Assembly: GCF_000006565.2 (NCBI RefSeq)
Contig: NC_031480.1
Coordinates: 5,263,170-5,327,169, forward strand
DNA length: 64,000 nucleotides
Source of the DNA: Toxoplasma gondii ME49
Taxonomy: Eukaryota > Apicomplexa > Conoidasida > Eucoccidiorida > Sarcocystidae
Reading direction: 5' to 3'
Shown: positions 24,401-36,583 of the stretch, piece by piece
How positions within the stretch are numbered: the stretch's first letter is position 1
How the letters are laid out: every line of letters starts with the position of its first letter
Made by a program: the position numbers and the translations under genes
The notes under the pieces: generated by a model
What the model saw: the letters and a program-made list of their open reading frames with translations, nothing else
Database searches by the model: none
Told to the model about the DNA's origin: nothing

Positions 24401-24806
24401 GTATCTGCGCTTCCAACTGTTCTACGCTGCTGCCGGCCACCGCATTTTAGGGCATGTCGAGTGTGTATCGCCGCGAGGCGTCTGAGGGGTTTTGTTCGAG
24501 AAAAATACCAAAATTCCTACATGGGGCAAAAAAAAGAACTCGTCAATCAATTTTATCGGGAGGTCATTTGATTCCGTGGGCTGCTCGTTTACCAGATTAC
24601 TTCGGTATTTTAGCGCAGATGACATGTGCGGGGAGACGTGGTAAGGGGAGGGCAGGTCCTTGAGACATTAAAACGACCAATGACAATGCTTTTGAACAAA
24701 ATTCACCCTGTAGAAGTGCAAGCCGCGATTTGAAGCGATGTGTCGCAAATAAAATTTTGGACTATTCAAACAGAAGCAACGCGAACGAATAAAGAGGGAA
24801 ACATAC
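21468..24806. other. Gene-poor region upstream of the Yak1-like kinase
   Basis: About 3.3 kb with no convincing coding region on either strand. It should contain the kinase promoter and 5' UTR near 21.5-22.5 kb. Open frames at 22.0-24.1 kb have no domain, no splice pattern and mostly non-ATG starts. A perfect 7-bp inverted repeat lies at 23543-23562. Copies of the word GAGACG, part of a known Toxoplasma promoter motif (WGAGACG), occur near 22.04 and 23.9 kb, but single copies prove nothing. Confidence 0.55.
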
Positions 24807-24877
24807 TCCGAGACCGGGAATTGAACCCGGGTCTTCCGCGTGACAGGCGGAAATACTAGCCACTATACTATCTCGGA
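24807..24877 (-). tRNA. tRNA-Asp(GTC): tRNA-Asp (anticodon GTC)
   Basis: The minus strand folds as a complete 71-nt tRNA. The 7-bp acceptor stem is TCCGAGA/TCTCGGA. The D-arm region carries TAGTATAGTGGCTAGTA (A box). The anticodon arm is TCCGC-CTGTCAC-GCGGA, with GTC read from 24844 to 24842. The T arm is CCGGG-TTCAATT-CCCGG (B box GGTTCAATTCC). There is no intron and no encoded CCA. GTC decodes Asp GAC and, through wobble, GAU. The first run of four T downstream is about 50 nt away, a little distant for a pol III terminator. Confidence 0.97.
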
Positions 24878-27800
24878 CGTTTGTTCTTTCGTTTCACCAT
24901 CTCTCCCTTATTGTTTCATTTGTCGGTTCCCATCTTCCATGGCACTAATTTTCACAGTGCACTCTTCTGGGCGTCTCTCTCCTCGCTAAAACCCTTGGAT
25001 AAGTGAGTTGAATCTTCAGGCACGGGAGCGGTTGACCCAGGGAGGAAGATATGGAAGTGTCACAGCTCGTATGTGTTCCCGTTGGCTTCGCTTTCCCTTG
25101 TTTGCAAAAAGTCACTCCCGAAGTGACTCGCAGAAACTAGTGGTCAGACAAATGCGCGTGTGGCATGTTGATGAATCTGACCGAGAAGCTTCATGACAAC
25201 TGGGCCGCGTTGAGGAAGGCTGGAAACATATTAAGTGGAAAGGTTCTCCGCTGCCGACGCGAGTTGAGGGGCTACCTGGTAACCAGCTGGCTGAGTAGCG
25301 CCAAAACGGCGTATTGGAGCTATGGTCACATCTCAGCGATAGGATTTGAGAGCTTAATGGAGTCCCGGAAGCCTAGCTTCCTGGACAGTCACATTGGTAT
25401 GAAGTAACTGCCTGCTGGAAGACTGACGGTTCGAGCACAACAGAACGTCAAAAAGCGATAATCGCTGCAGCCTACATCAACCGGGTGCCTGAACCAGACC
25501 AAGAATTACAATGGAGAATCAGTGGAACTCTGTTACATGTTGAAAAGAAAGACAAGAATCTCTTGAAACTCCTGAAACGCCAACCTCACTTCCTACAGTG
25601 TTGCCAGCGGTGAAAACACGTTCCTAGCGATAAGCTTCAGCACTTAAGCTAGAGCCCCCCAAAGTATCGTAACAGACGGGACAGACGAGCTCATGCATGT
25701 TATGCATACACTCCTATCGAAGCGGGTTGTTTAATGGACAAAAATACATGCAGATCTTCGTGACAGCGTGCGAACACATTGATTTTGCCAGGTCTGCGCT
25801 TTCATTCCGTTGGATGGTACCTCTGGTATTCCCCTTTCTTTTAGCTCTCTTGATTTCAATGAAAGGAGCTAAACAATAGATTATTTTTGTTTCCATGCTC
25901 TCTAGTCAGTAAACATTAAAAAAACTCCAGCGTAAAGTTAAGACGTGATTCAGCGCACTATGAGCGGCATTGTTAGTGCCTACGGCTTCCAAGTAAACAT
26001 GAAAATACTGGTAGTTCTTCGGCGGTTCGTGTTTCGTGACTGGAGCACTTCCTCACCCAGCAAGCCAGCAACTCGTGAAGGTGACGGATGGAAGCTGGCC
26101 GATTCGTTTATGCTGCATGAACAACTTTTCACACCGTAGAAGGAAACTTGCCGGAAACAGTAGCGGCGTGAATGTGGTTCCTCAGCGTGAGTTGGTTCGG
26201 TACCCGGCTGTGTTTGGAATCAGCAGCGTCAAGATCGGAATCCTAGTCGGCAATCCGCTTTCTGTTCTTGTTTCACTTCTCTTTTCCAAAGAAATCGTTG
26301 AAATCCGGCAGGTTTGCAAGACATTGCCGGATCCGAACCTCTTCCAACGTCGGTCTGCTTTCTTTAAAAAAGAAAACCTTTTGCGAGAGTCATACGTTCT
26401 CTTGGCCGCAAGCGTTAGTATATCTACAGTGCTGTTTCTTTAAAAATGATAGCACAACAACACATGATATGCATCCTTTATTTTCTGAAGAACTTCATTA
26501 TGACTCCGCAAGGTGGGGAATGGGCGACAACCTGCGCCGAACCGTTGGGAGCGCAGGTACCTCGTGCCAAATGAGCATTTCAGATTTTCAAAAGAATCGA
26601 AAGAAGCCACGCAGTCACGCCTCGCCGAACGGGAACTCCCAAGCGCTCAAGACTAATTCTGAGGCACTACGTTGGCTCGCGAGCACCCCCAGAAAATCAC
26701 TTGCATCCGCCGCTTCTATTCACAACCATAAAGCCATCCACAGATTTTCCACATCAAAAAGGAGGAGATGTGAGACACCAATGATCTTCTGGTCTCTCTT
26801 TCAAGTTGCACACCCGACCATTTTGTTCCGTTGAACTTTTAGGGTCGACGGCATGAGAAATACATGTGGTGAAAATTTACGTCACCGCGTTACCCCCCGC
26901 ACGTGCAGTTTTTGCAAGCCACCTAGAATGATGGTACAGAGACTGTGAAAATATCGATGTTTTTCTCTTCACCTGCTTCCTCTTTTTGCTCAGGAATCTG
27001 CGCAAGTGAACTCTCTTCCACTACCCGACGCACTCGCCCTTGTCTCACGTTCCCTCCAAGTGTTTTCTTTTCATACGCTGTCCTAAAAAGTGTAGTCTGC
27101 ACGACTGCATCAGCACGCAGTGATGAACGATCCCACAGAAACAGATATTTCCTTCCTCATGTAAACCCCCTCTCTCCACCCACCCGATGTGGCGCTCTGC
27201 GCAGTGAACAATCTCACAAATAACTCAACGTTCTCTCGCCGGCATCGATGCTTACGCAGAGGCAGGAGAAGTTCGAGACATCTGTAAACATTCGAGTTTC
27301 TATGTGATCTCTGCGTGTTGATTCGGATTCGTTCACCCGCAGTGTTGCGGCTCAACCAAAGAACTGGGATCCAGGAGACTTGAGGAATTTTACTCTTGTT
27401 CCTTCAGCTGGAAGGTCTTGAGGAAAACACGTCTATTTAGGAATCAGAAAGGATCTGTTTGCTCCGCCTAAGCTTCTCGTTTCGCATTTGATTTTTTCAC
27501 AACTCTTTGCCTACGTCGGCGCCGATCGCCCTGTCCTGTGATATGGCGGATCCGAAGCGGCGCTGAGGGATGAAGTGCATCCCGTTCCCACGGCGATTGT
27601 CTGAAAGCAGAAGCTCACACCAAAAATAAAACGTTTTTTTTCTCCTAGGGCTTACTTGATAAGGAAGCGAATACCATGAGCAGAGCAGTTGTTTCAAGCC
27701 TCGATACATGCAGAAATCACTGCATGTGGCTTGCGCCAGTGACAGCATGCTGATATATCTACACTTGCAAAAATCTGCGTTTGGACAACCCCAGCAGTCT

Positions 27801-27935
27801 CTAAAATGTCGTTTACATTACAGGGAGTTTTTATCCGATGTGCAGGTGGGAACTATAACTGATGATACTCGCCACAAAACGCAGAATCAGAGTTCTACGC
27901 GTGCGACAGCCAGCTTGCTCGCAGGGGAGAAAATA
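24878..27935. other. Gene-poor, AT-richer region between tRNA-Asp and the DHHC gene
   Basis: About 3.1 kb in which I see no credible protein gene, RNA gene or transposon. The longest plus-strand frame (26268-26834) is polar, starts without a reliable ATG and has no domain. The right-hand end should contain the 3' UTR of the DHHC gene. Long non-coding transcripts or old organellar insertions cannot be excluded by eye. Confidence 0.5.
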
Positions 27936-29350
27936 TCACCCAGAAACGACATCATTCGTTTGTCCGCGTTCCTCCGTCCACCCCACGAGTGCCCTTTCAT
28001 GCTCCTTCTTACCAACAGGCAGAAACCAGAGAAGCGGATTATATCCGAAGGCGTCATTGAAGTTGATCCACGCCCCGCGGTTCCACATCGACTGCAGAAA
28101 AGCAGACAGAACAGCACGTACGTAGCGATGCACGCTGCTTTCTTCCGCTACCATCTGCGGGCACCGTGTACTTTCCTAGACTGGCAGAAAGGCCGAAAGT
28201 TCAACTCCCGGCCGTTTAACTCACCTGCTGCTCCGCCGCATACGGGTGTCGGAACTGCTTCTCGCAGAACTCAATTGTCGTCATTCCCTTCACCATGAGG
28301 TACAAGTGGAAACCGAGGAAACCCGTGACGACGATGCCGAGGAAGATGTCCAGAGTCTCTCCGAACAGGAGGCAGAACAAGACGCCAAAGGTTTCCTGCC
28401 CATGTAACGGACCCCACAGATCCCGAAAACAGTAGCTGCTTGCAACCACAGTCGTCTGTTGTCTCGGTCTTCATCCCAAGCGTTACTTTGTTCCAGTCAA
28501 CCACCGTATACATATACGTCCTTGATTATGTATGTTCACATATGTGTTGCTATTTATGCTCACGAATGCGTACAAACATGTTCTTTTCAAGAGACACCCA
28601 TGTGTCTCCAGAAGAAGCACGCACATGCACTGAAACGGCCGTCTCGCTGTGCACCTCGTGAGAGGATGTCGAACGTATGTTTCCGCGGACAGAAATCGTG
28701 TGCAGGCCTAAGCCTTTTGTCCCCTCCCCCCCCCTCCCCATGGTGTGTGTCCGGTTTCTGTCAGCAGACTGCGAACCCGAGAGAGAAACGTCCTCTGCGG
28801 ACCTACGCAGAAGAAAAGCTGTCGCCCGTTGCCTGTTGCCCAGAGGTCCTCTCGGCGGGGCAATGAACTTACAGAGGGAGAGTTGACAGCTCGCGCCACA
28901 GATTCGAACATGGTGGCGGCGACGTAAATGGAGAGAACAGACGAGTAGATGATGGAGAGCATGAAATACTTGTGGTTTCCCCATCCGACGCAATTGTCAA
29001 TCCACGGACAATGGTGATCCATCTTCAAGACGCACGTTCTGCACACTCGGCAGTGGTGCGTCCGATCTGGTTTGTAGTGCAGACACCATTTGCATTCGCG
29101 GCGCTCGCCGGTGCGCTTCACCTCCTGGTCATTTCCGCGCATGCGACAGAGAAAAACAGCAAGCGTGGAACATGCGAGAGAAAAACCAACGAAAGAGAAA
29201 GAGAAGAACAGGAAGGAAGTGTCCGCACAGGTTCGTAAACAACGCCTTTGACACCCTGCATCTAAATGTTTAAACATGATTGAACGTGTATCGGTACCTA
29301 CGCATATATATATATATAGACATATATATAAACATATACACATGAATGTG

Positions 29351-29393
<43 letters not shown>

Positions 29394-30209
29394 GTGCATG
29401 TCGTATGTCAGGCTTTTTGCATGCACTATGTGAGGTGTTTGAGCGCAATGCAGGTGTGGAAGGAAATCCCCCAGGAACTGATTTCCGCGGGCACAATTCC
29501 ACGCTGCGTACGGCCTGACACCTGATTTTATCAAGTGCGTGAACAGTCCCGACCCACTGCTGTGAAGTCTATTTGTCGTATGAGGGAGGCGCGCGCATTT
29601 AAGACGAGTCTTTTCACACGCTGCTGAACAACATGTACGTCGTAGGATATGGAGATCCATTATTTTCAGTCGTCTTCAGCAGTTCCATGGGGTATGGGAT
29701 GACCTCGAGACTTTGACCGCGACGCTTACCGCAGGTTGATGCAGGAGCACGCGTTCTTCTTCCTCTGCAGAGAGGTCAGGGACGCCTCCAGGCGAGACGA
29801 AGACAGCCAGGCAGAAGGAAGAAAGTTGGAGAGTGAGGAGAACGAGGAGCGCTGAGAGTTCCCCGATGCCGCGAGCAAACGCCTCGCTGTCTCCGCCGCA
29901 TTCAGGATCCCCTTGTGGGCAGGGGACGAGTCCAAGCAGAGGCAGAATGTGGAGCGTGACGTAGATCAGGACAATGCAGCTCACCAGAGAGAGGACGAAC
30001 AGCACTGGCAGCGTCCGCAAGAACTTCCCTCGCGAGGTGTTGCTGGGCGCAGCATACCGGACCGCTGTGTGAGCATGCAGGCTCGTGCCCTTTTCGCGAT
30101 CAGCGCTAAAACCTCCCTCGTCCGCAGGAGACACCTGTCCAGAGACACTTCGACCCGCAGGGGCCGACAGCCCCGCTACGGACCCGTCCAAATGGGGGAG
30201 GTTAGCCAT
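27936..30209 (-). CDS. DHHC-type protein S-palmitoyltransferase
   Basis: Catalyses transfer of palmitate from palmitoyl-CoA to protein cysteines at a membrane. Four exons, all junctions phase 0: 29730-30209, 28873-29124, 28225-28395 and 27936-28091, giving 352 residues. Order: polar N-terminus (1-65); two hydrophobic segments (~70-95 and ~115-138); Cys-rich domain 171-208 with [17 protein letters not shown] and NCVGWGN, so DHHC is 196-199 and Cys199 is the acyl-accepting residue; two further membrane segments (~213-234 and ~249-278); TTIE at 283-286 (the family TTxE motif); and NPLLWFLP near 320, matching the conserved C-terminal NP segment. Four spans with the catalytic loop between spans 2 and 3 is the standard topology. 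The ATG at 30209 precedes MANLPHLDG; the frame is open further upstream to 30491 but that part looks like 5' UTR. I cannot assign the specific Toxoplasma DHHC number or compartment. Confidence 0.93.
29308..29392. repeat. (AT)n microsatellites in DHHC gene intron 1
   Basis: TA-dinucleotide runs at about 29308-29320 and 29357-29390 lie between the first and second exons of the palmitoyltransferase gene. Confidence 0.85.
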
Positions 30210-33200
30210 CTTGGAGAGACGGAAAAATGAGACAGCTGGTGCAGAGAAAGCAAGACAGAGAGATGGCGGATGGAATGCGAACTGAGAAGGGAAGAGGAGA
30301 AATACTTTGTCGGAGCTGGCAGCGGAGACACGAGAAAAGCAACGCGGAATTCGAATTCGGGAGTAAAGCACGGCGACAAGCAACCTAGGAACTAGAGAAG
30401 GGAGAGAGAGCGTCAGTTGCTTCTCGCAAAACAGAAGCCGTACAAGACGTGAGGGTTGCAAAGTCTCTAACGGGAGACGCGTCTGATGCACATCGGCCTC
30501 TGTTAACTGCTAAGACGCATGAGGAAGTCTTGCAGTGTATAATCCGTGTCCAGTGCAGGAGCACGTAAACAGCAGCTGCATTGCGGCGCCCCAGAGGCAG
30601 GAAAGTCCTTGGCAAGCAGTGGTCAGGCCTCCAATTTCAAATGGAAGGTGGCCAGCAAACTGCCGAGAGATGTTCTTAGCCCAGCTCACGGGCGACTCAC
30701 TTCTCGTCTCGTTCCATGAGGCGGAAGGGAGGAGTGTGCGAGGCACCGTGGAGAAAGCAGGACCCGCGAGAAAAGGACAGGCAGCGACAGCGAAGAGAGA
30801 CAAGGAACCTAGAGCCTGCTTCTGGGGAAGACGAAGCGACAAAGAAGGAGACTTCACGCCGAGAACAAAAAAGACGTCCTTTGTAGGCATGCGCTGGCTC
30901 TGAGGAAGGTAGCGCGAGCTCTGTCGAGAGGGAACGGGAGAGCTGGAGGGAAGCACCCAGGACCGCGAAGAGCGGGAAATTCTTCGCAGGGAAGAAAACA
31001 GAGAACAAAGATGCGGAAGAACATCAAAAATCGAAGAAGAAACGAAGAAAAGGGGCGCTCGCTAGCGGTAAAATTTTTCTCTCAACTCGCCTAGCCACTT
31101 ACGGGCGTCGCCCCGCGCGCGTCCGCCGATCTCGCAGTGGATAAACTGCGACCTCAGCAAAGATCCTTGTAGTCAGTCGACAGCCCCATCCGTTTATGCC
31201 CTCAAATTTCAACCTCTCGATTTAGACGTGATCTTCTACCTTCGCACAGAGATTGGACACGCTTGCACACTTCCAGAAAGGCAGGGAATGCAGCGGAACC
31301 GGGAAGAAGGGGTGAAAAAGTGTCGAGCGTCTCTCACTGTACACATGGTTTAACGATTGCTAGAACGGTACCGCACACAGAAACTGAAGGATGTCGCGAC
31401 CGTTCACTTTTCTGCACGTGTGTCTCTTCTATACAAGATGTTGCGTTTCTCTCGAGTCAAGACAATGTAAGATTGCCTTTGTTCTCGTCGCCTTCCCTCC
31501 TCGTATACTCCGGAAAACGAGACGGCAATAACTGGTTTATCGTGTCCTTCAATGCTGTCCCGAGGCACTATATTCCTGGGGAAGTTGCAGAGGTTGCTCT
31601 GCGAGACAAGTGCAGATGTGCAACAATATCTTGGTATGTGTATACTCCGTCGGCAAATGTTGGGTTTTCAAATATACGCTGGGCACTTTTAACATCCCGG
31701 GATATACGAGAAAGTACCATTCCGGTACGATAGCAGTAGATAGCTGTGATGTTGATGATGTTATGGAGAGTAAGAAACGCAAGCAACTCGCGGGGCACCG
31801 ACAAATGCGCCCGACAGTGTTTCCTGAAGGTGTTGTCTGCTAATCCAAGCAAGAGACCTGGCACACATGCGCGCAGATTCTTGCTCCTCTGTCGATATCT
31901 TGGCCTCCAGAAACGCCGGGATCTCGAACTGACACGTTCGGAATTCCAGATGAGTTGAGTGTTGTTGCACAGTTTTCGTGGCATACTGATTGTCAGGCTT
32001 CTTGTCTACTCTGCCTGCCACTGCGTAGCATCAGTCGTAGCCTTCCGCCTTGTCAGTCTCGTTGATGCAGTCGAAACAAGAATCCTATCCATAGAGGGTG
32101 CACGCCCCAGGCCCGACACATATCTGTGATTCGATTTGAGGGGGGTGTTGTAACAGTTGCAACAACACCTTGTTTTAAATCGTTCGATTATCGAGTACTG
32201 TGCGGAATGTCGCCAGCAGACCTCGCTTATTTGTTCGTAGGTCTAGGAACGTAGAGGACAATGACTGACAGGCTCATGAGGTCACTGGTGTGGAAGATGG
32301 AAGAATGGAAACAATCGTGAACGTTCTTACAACTTGCTAGGAGTCGAAAAGCAACCATGTTCTAGTCTCTCGTTCCACCCCTTGGAAACGCTGTGGATTC
32401 AATAGTGCGGACGTAGCGAAAGAAGGCAAGATACATGGATGTATATTCGAGAGGCTCCTAGACTCCACGAAAACAGTTATACAGAGCAGTGCTGCCTATA
32501 AACGAACACGGTGCGCATAGGAAGACACACGCATCGTGCACATACATGCAAATATATATCCAGACATACCAGCGCGTCTCCAGCGTCGTCAAACTGAGGT
32601 ACACATGTTAGAGGTTCTTGGTTTGTTTGAGCAGAAGTTGAACCGACCGAAAGGGCCTTGTGATGAAAATATTTGAACATACATATTTATATGCATGAAG
32701 CGAGAAAATGGTGCCTTTGTGTATGTGCCTGTCGTTTTTGTTTCAGATGAGCGGCGATTGCTGGTGTCAGACATCCCAGCTGCGTTTCGTATATGCTTCG
32801 TTGTGTGGAAATTTCTAAGTCTTTCGTTTCGTTTTCGGTGTCTCTCGGCCGGCGGCAATCGTGCGTGGCTGTTTGTCCAGCTGCATGTCTGACGCCATAA
32901 AAACCCGCCGTTGACATCTCTGTGCCTCAGTTTTGACCGGAAAAGGAGATTTTGGGACTTTGCTGATCCCGTTGGAGGCCCTTTGGCTGATTGCTCGCGA
33001 TATCCTGTGGAACTGAATCCGTCATTTGACTTGCCAAACGAGTTCTGCAACGACTATTTTGGCCAATACACGCGGCGTATGGAGCGAAACTGTGGGACTA
33101 CGTTCCCGTGAATGCACCATTTCACTGCCACACCATTTTGGACCGAACGAACTTCCACCTCAAACACACGGAGACTGCCACACGGTCGCATCACGGCGGA

Positions 33201-33415
33201 AAGCACTGGGAAACACGACCCTGCAAGGCTAATGTACATGGGTTCGGAAGAGCCAAACGGCGAAACTAAACTGAGGATTTCTGTACAGTTGAGCACAGGG
33301 CACACGTTGACGCCTGGCAAAAGACGGCCGTTCAAAGAAGCGAACTTTTTGGACCGTGTGTGGGATTCCCCAATCCCCCCCCTTTCAAGGGTGTACATGC
33401 TGCAGATCAACCAGT
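30210..33415. other. Intergenic region between DHHC gene (5') and adenosine kinase (3')
   Basis: About 3.2 kb. The left end should hold the DHHC promoter and 5' UTR, and the right end the adenosine kinase 3' UTR. A short stretch near 31.7 kb resembles mitochondrial cytochrome b and is listed separately. I see no other gene; open frames at 30.5-31.0 and 32.6-33.4 kb are polar, short and domain-free. Confidence 0.5.
31675..31795 (-). pseudogene. Decayed cytochrome b fragment (probable nuclear mitochondrial insertion)
   Basis: The minus strand at 31731-31678 translates as IVPEWYFLVYPGMLKVPS. Apicomplexan cytochrome b carries IVPEWYFLxxYAxLKxxPS at the same spacing, just after the Qo-site region. 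Just upstream on the minus strand (around 31780-31760) the DNA still resembles the RFVTPLH codons that precede this motif, but a frameshift and about 28 extra bases separate the two. There is no extended open frame and no start codon context. I infer an old insertion of mitochondrial DNA, a class of element known to be common in Toxoplasma nuclear DNA. Chance similarity of an 18-residue stretch is possible but unlikely. Confidence 0.55.
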
Positions 33416-36400
33416 TCAACACGGAAGTGAAGTGAAGCTGAGACTAAATCCTACATGCTGAATCACATCCTGAGCACAAGCGTTGCCGCACATGATGCAC
33501 TGTTTCACCGTTTTTCCCTGCGAGAGTGCATAGAGAAAACCGCCGACAAACGCGTCGCCCGCGCCGTTGGTGTCCACAATTTTTTCCGCAGCAACCACCG
33601 GGACACCAACTTCGTGGACGACCACAGTTCCGTCGGCTCTGAAGATAAAACACACAGGCAGCTTCATCCATCAAAAACGGTTCCTTCCGCATGCGTGCAT
33701 AGTGACACCAAATACACTTGCTTCCCACCGAAGTTCTACACTTGCACATACAAATAAGCATTATATCAATGAATGTGAAAGGTGAAGTCTACCGATGCAT
33801 CCAATGTCCAGATGCATTTCGAACTGCACTTGCCAAAGACGTTTCCACGTACACTGCAAATCTCTCGATGCGCGTGATACGCGCACGAAACCACGATTCA
33901 GGTGCGTCGGCGGTTTTCTCGAACATCTGCTTACAGGCTATTTTGCTCATGCAGTTTATCCACATTCCACCCTCGAACTCTTTCGACATTGTCAGAGGCC
34001 GAGTACGCTCTGCGTTTCCCTATCTTTTGCAACGGGCTGAAGTGTGACCGAGAAAACCAGGGAAGAGCTACACTGCGGACCGTCGGAAGTTCAGCAAAGC
34101 TCCCCAACCGAAACAGACGTGACGCTCGACAACACACAAATTTTTTGTGAACCTGCGCGTTCTGTTTTACGTACGTTTGCTCAGCAGCAATGACGGGGTT
34201 GTGACCCCGTGTCATGACAACGAGCTTCGTCGCGCCCGTGTTCTGACCGGCAGTGAGCAGACGCAAGGCGCCCGTGCACACTTCCACTGCGTGTTCTTTG
34301 TTCGCAGTGGACAGCGCCGTCTTCTCAGCAGCCACGAGATTGTGAACTTTCGCCAAATGCGCGAACTCCTCTTCGTTTCCAAAGAGAATGTTCGTATGGA
34401 GAAGCAAAGACTGCATCGCGTCCTTGTACAGCTCAACGCAGAACGGAGCCGACAAGTTCAGCGTAAAGATGGCGTTCGGTATGCCATGAGCATACCCCGC
34501 TACCTCAAGCGCGTTCTGTGTGCACAGAAAAACCAAAAAGTCGCAGCTGGGGAACTTGACACGAGGAGTGGCCAGACACTCCACACATAAAGGGTGCACC
34601 GAAGCGCGTGGCGACATGCGCAAAACAAAGAGTAGAAGCTGACGGAAAAGGTGAGAAGAAACCTGTGTTGCCAGGGTCTGCAAAACTGCGGCAACAATAC
34701 ACAACCACCAGCATTCTCATACACGCACATCTTTCGCCGCTATTTCCATCCTCAGTGGTCCAGAGGCACGAATAGTCACAAAGTCGATCTTTCTAATATG
34801 TCTATCTGACCATTCACCTATATCTACCACCCTATCATTCGTTCTGTCTATCTCTATGTCTACATATTTGCTTCTCTTCTTCGAGGTCGCTACCTGTTTC
34901 CCTTCGTGCTAATACGTCGTTTCAGGTGTGCACCAGAATGCTTGCACACACATCCGCATATAAATATACATATATATATATATATGTATATATTCATACA
35001 TATAAATACATATGCGTAGGGGCTATGCCGATATTTGCATACCACTTTGTTTGCCTAAAACTGTCAAGAGTGGGGTCTTGAGTCGCGCCGCCCCTCCTGC
35101 ACTCCCTACCTTAGGGGTCGCAGTAAGTGTGTAGGCGGTGGCATAAAAGATGAGCGCTCCGGAAGCGAAGGTAGTCCAGTCCTCAGGCAGTCGGAAGGAA
35201 CCGCATGCGCCGAGATGCGTGCAGAGCGTCCGTTCTTTCTCGTTGATCAACACGGCACACACTCCGGTGCTCTGACCTGGAGCGACCATGAAGCGAGTGG
35301 CGAGGCCTGCAGGGCGCGCGAAAATAAAAGACACGAAACCGCGCTTTTTGGCACTTCGAATCGACCACGGGTCTGCCTTCTGCGACTGCAAGCTGGGCCG
35401 ACTGTGAGTCTGGAACGATACAGCACTGAGACAGAACAGGTACACGTAGGTGTGCACAGCTCTTTGCCTCGGGAGCAGATAACAAGCAGTGAACTACTCG
35501 TCTGCATCTTGACGACCTCTGTTTGCGGGGTCCCAGAACCAGAGAAGCCATGCTTTTGCATCGACTGGCACTGGATAGCAAGCTCAATACGAATTAACTG
35601 ACTTTCGGAATACAACATCGGCAGACTGCTTCAAAACTCGGTGCCCATCCGAACGTCGCCAATCAGTTGCTTCGCCTCAACGGTTACAAGCACATGCATA
35701 CCAGCTTCCGTTATAGATGCTTTCTATACATAAATGGAAACTAAGGAGAAAACAGCTGTAAAGCGGAATGAGGGAGATTATAAGGTCCTCTTTCGCCTTC
35801 TTGGGGCAGGTGACTCTTCTGTGGCAAACACATGTTGAGACCGAAGATCCTTTTTGCTGCCGCTCTTCACAGTGAAGGTGCCTCGTCTTCCCTCTTCTTT
35901 CCATCGTATCTTTTACCTTCCTTGTCGCAGAGCTCTTTTAGCACCTGGCCACGGGGGTCATCGCCAATGGCTCCCATGTACCCAGCGCTGCCAGGCTAGA
36001 GGCAAAAACACACAAACCACAGAAGAAAAATTGAATTGCAAATATGTGCACACTACACATACACCTATAAATATATATATATATAAAGAGAGAGAGGGAG
36101 AGACATAGATATAGATACGTATTTATACCAGCATCTGGACACACTACGTAGCTGTGTACACATGGATGTTTGCACCCGGATCTGTACATGTTACAGAAAA
36201 CTATTTGTACGTGTATGCGGCCAACGCCGACTAGGCCAAGGCGGTATGCCTGCACAAGTCTCTACTGACACGGCTGTGGATGGCTGCGTCTGCGCCGCCA
36301 GCGTGCGGCGGCAGCCTGTCAGGCTCTTTACCTTTCTCAAGAGTTTCTGGACGACACGAACAGAGTTGAGTGCACTGCCACCAGGCAGGGAAGTCGGATT

Positions 36401-36583
36401 GAACTGGTCAAGAGTGGAGTAGATGCGCATTTGTTCCGGAGTCGCGAGAGTCGCGTCTCCCCTCTTGAGGAAGAACTCGTCGAGGAAGGAAGAGGGCACC
36501 TCGGCGACGAGGTCCAGAATCGGATTCCCTATCGCGAACACTCTCATGGGGCCCGTCGCCGAGTTGGAGGAATCGACTGCCAT
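33416..36583 (-). CDS. AK: Adenosine kinase
   Basis: Phosphorylates adenosine to AMP with ATP, a main entry of host purines in this purine-auxotrophic parasite. Five exons: 36332-36583, 35917-35995, 35110-35306, 34175-34515 and 33416-33638. Their sum is 1,092 bases, exactly 363 codons plus stop, and every junction is phase-consistent. Ribokinase/PfkB family marks: FAIGNPILDL near the N-terminus (residues 15-24), the PGGSALNS substrate loop (~67-74), and DTNGAGDAF near the C-terminus, where the GAGD aspartate is residue 318, the general base, and NGAG forms the anion hole. I recognise the protein as the structurally characterised T. gondii enzyme. I start at the ATG at 36583, which gives MAVDSSNSATG. 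An in-frame ATG at 36697 would add 38 residues including a hydrophobic stretch (see findings). The enzyme is expected to be cytosolic with the shorter start. Confidence 0.98.
34965..35000. repeat. Short (AT)n tract in adenosine kinase intron 3
   Basis: A TA-dinucleotide run interrupted by single G bases lies between the third and fourth exons of adenosine kinase. A similar short run at about 36068-36085 lies in intron 1. Confidence 0.75.

Noticed and set aside
24195..24485. 96-codon hydrophobic frame at 24.2-24.5 kb, considered as a mitochondrial insertion
   Set aside because: Hydrophobic but I could not match it to cytochrome b, cox1 or cox3 motifs; a search against mitochondrial blocks would settle it.
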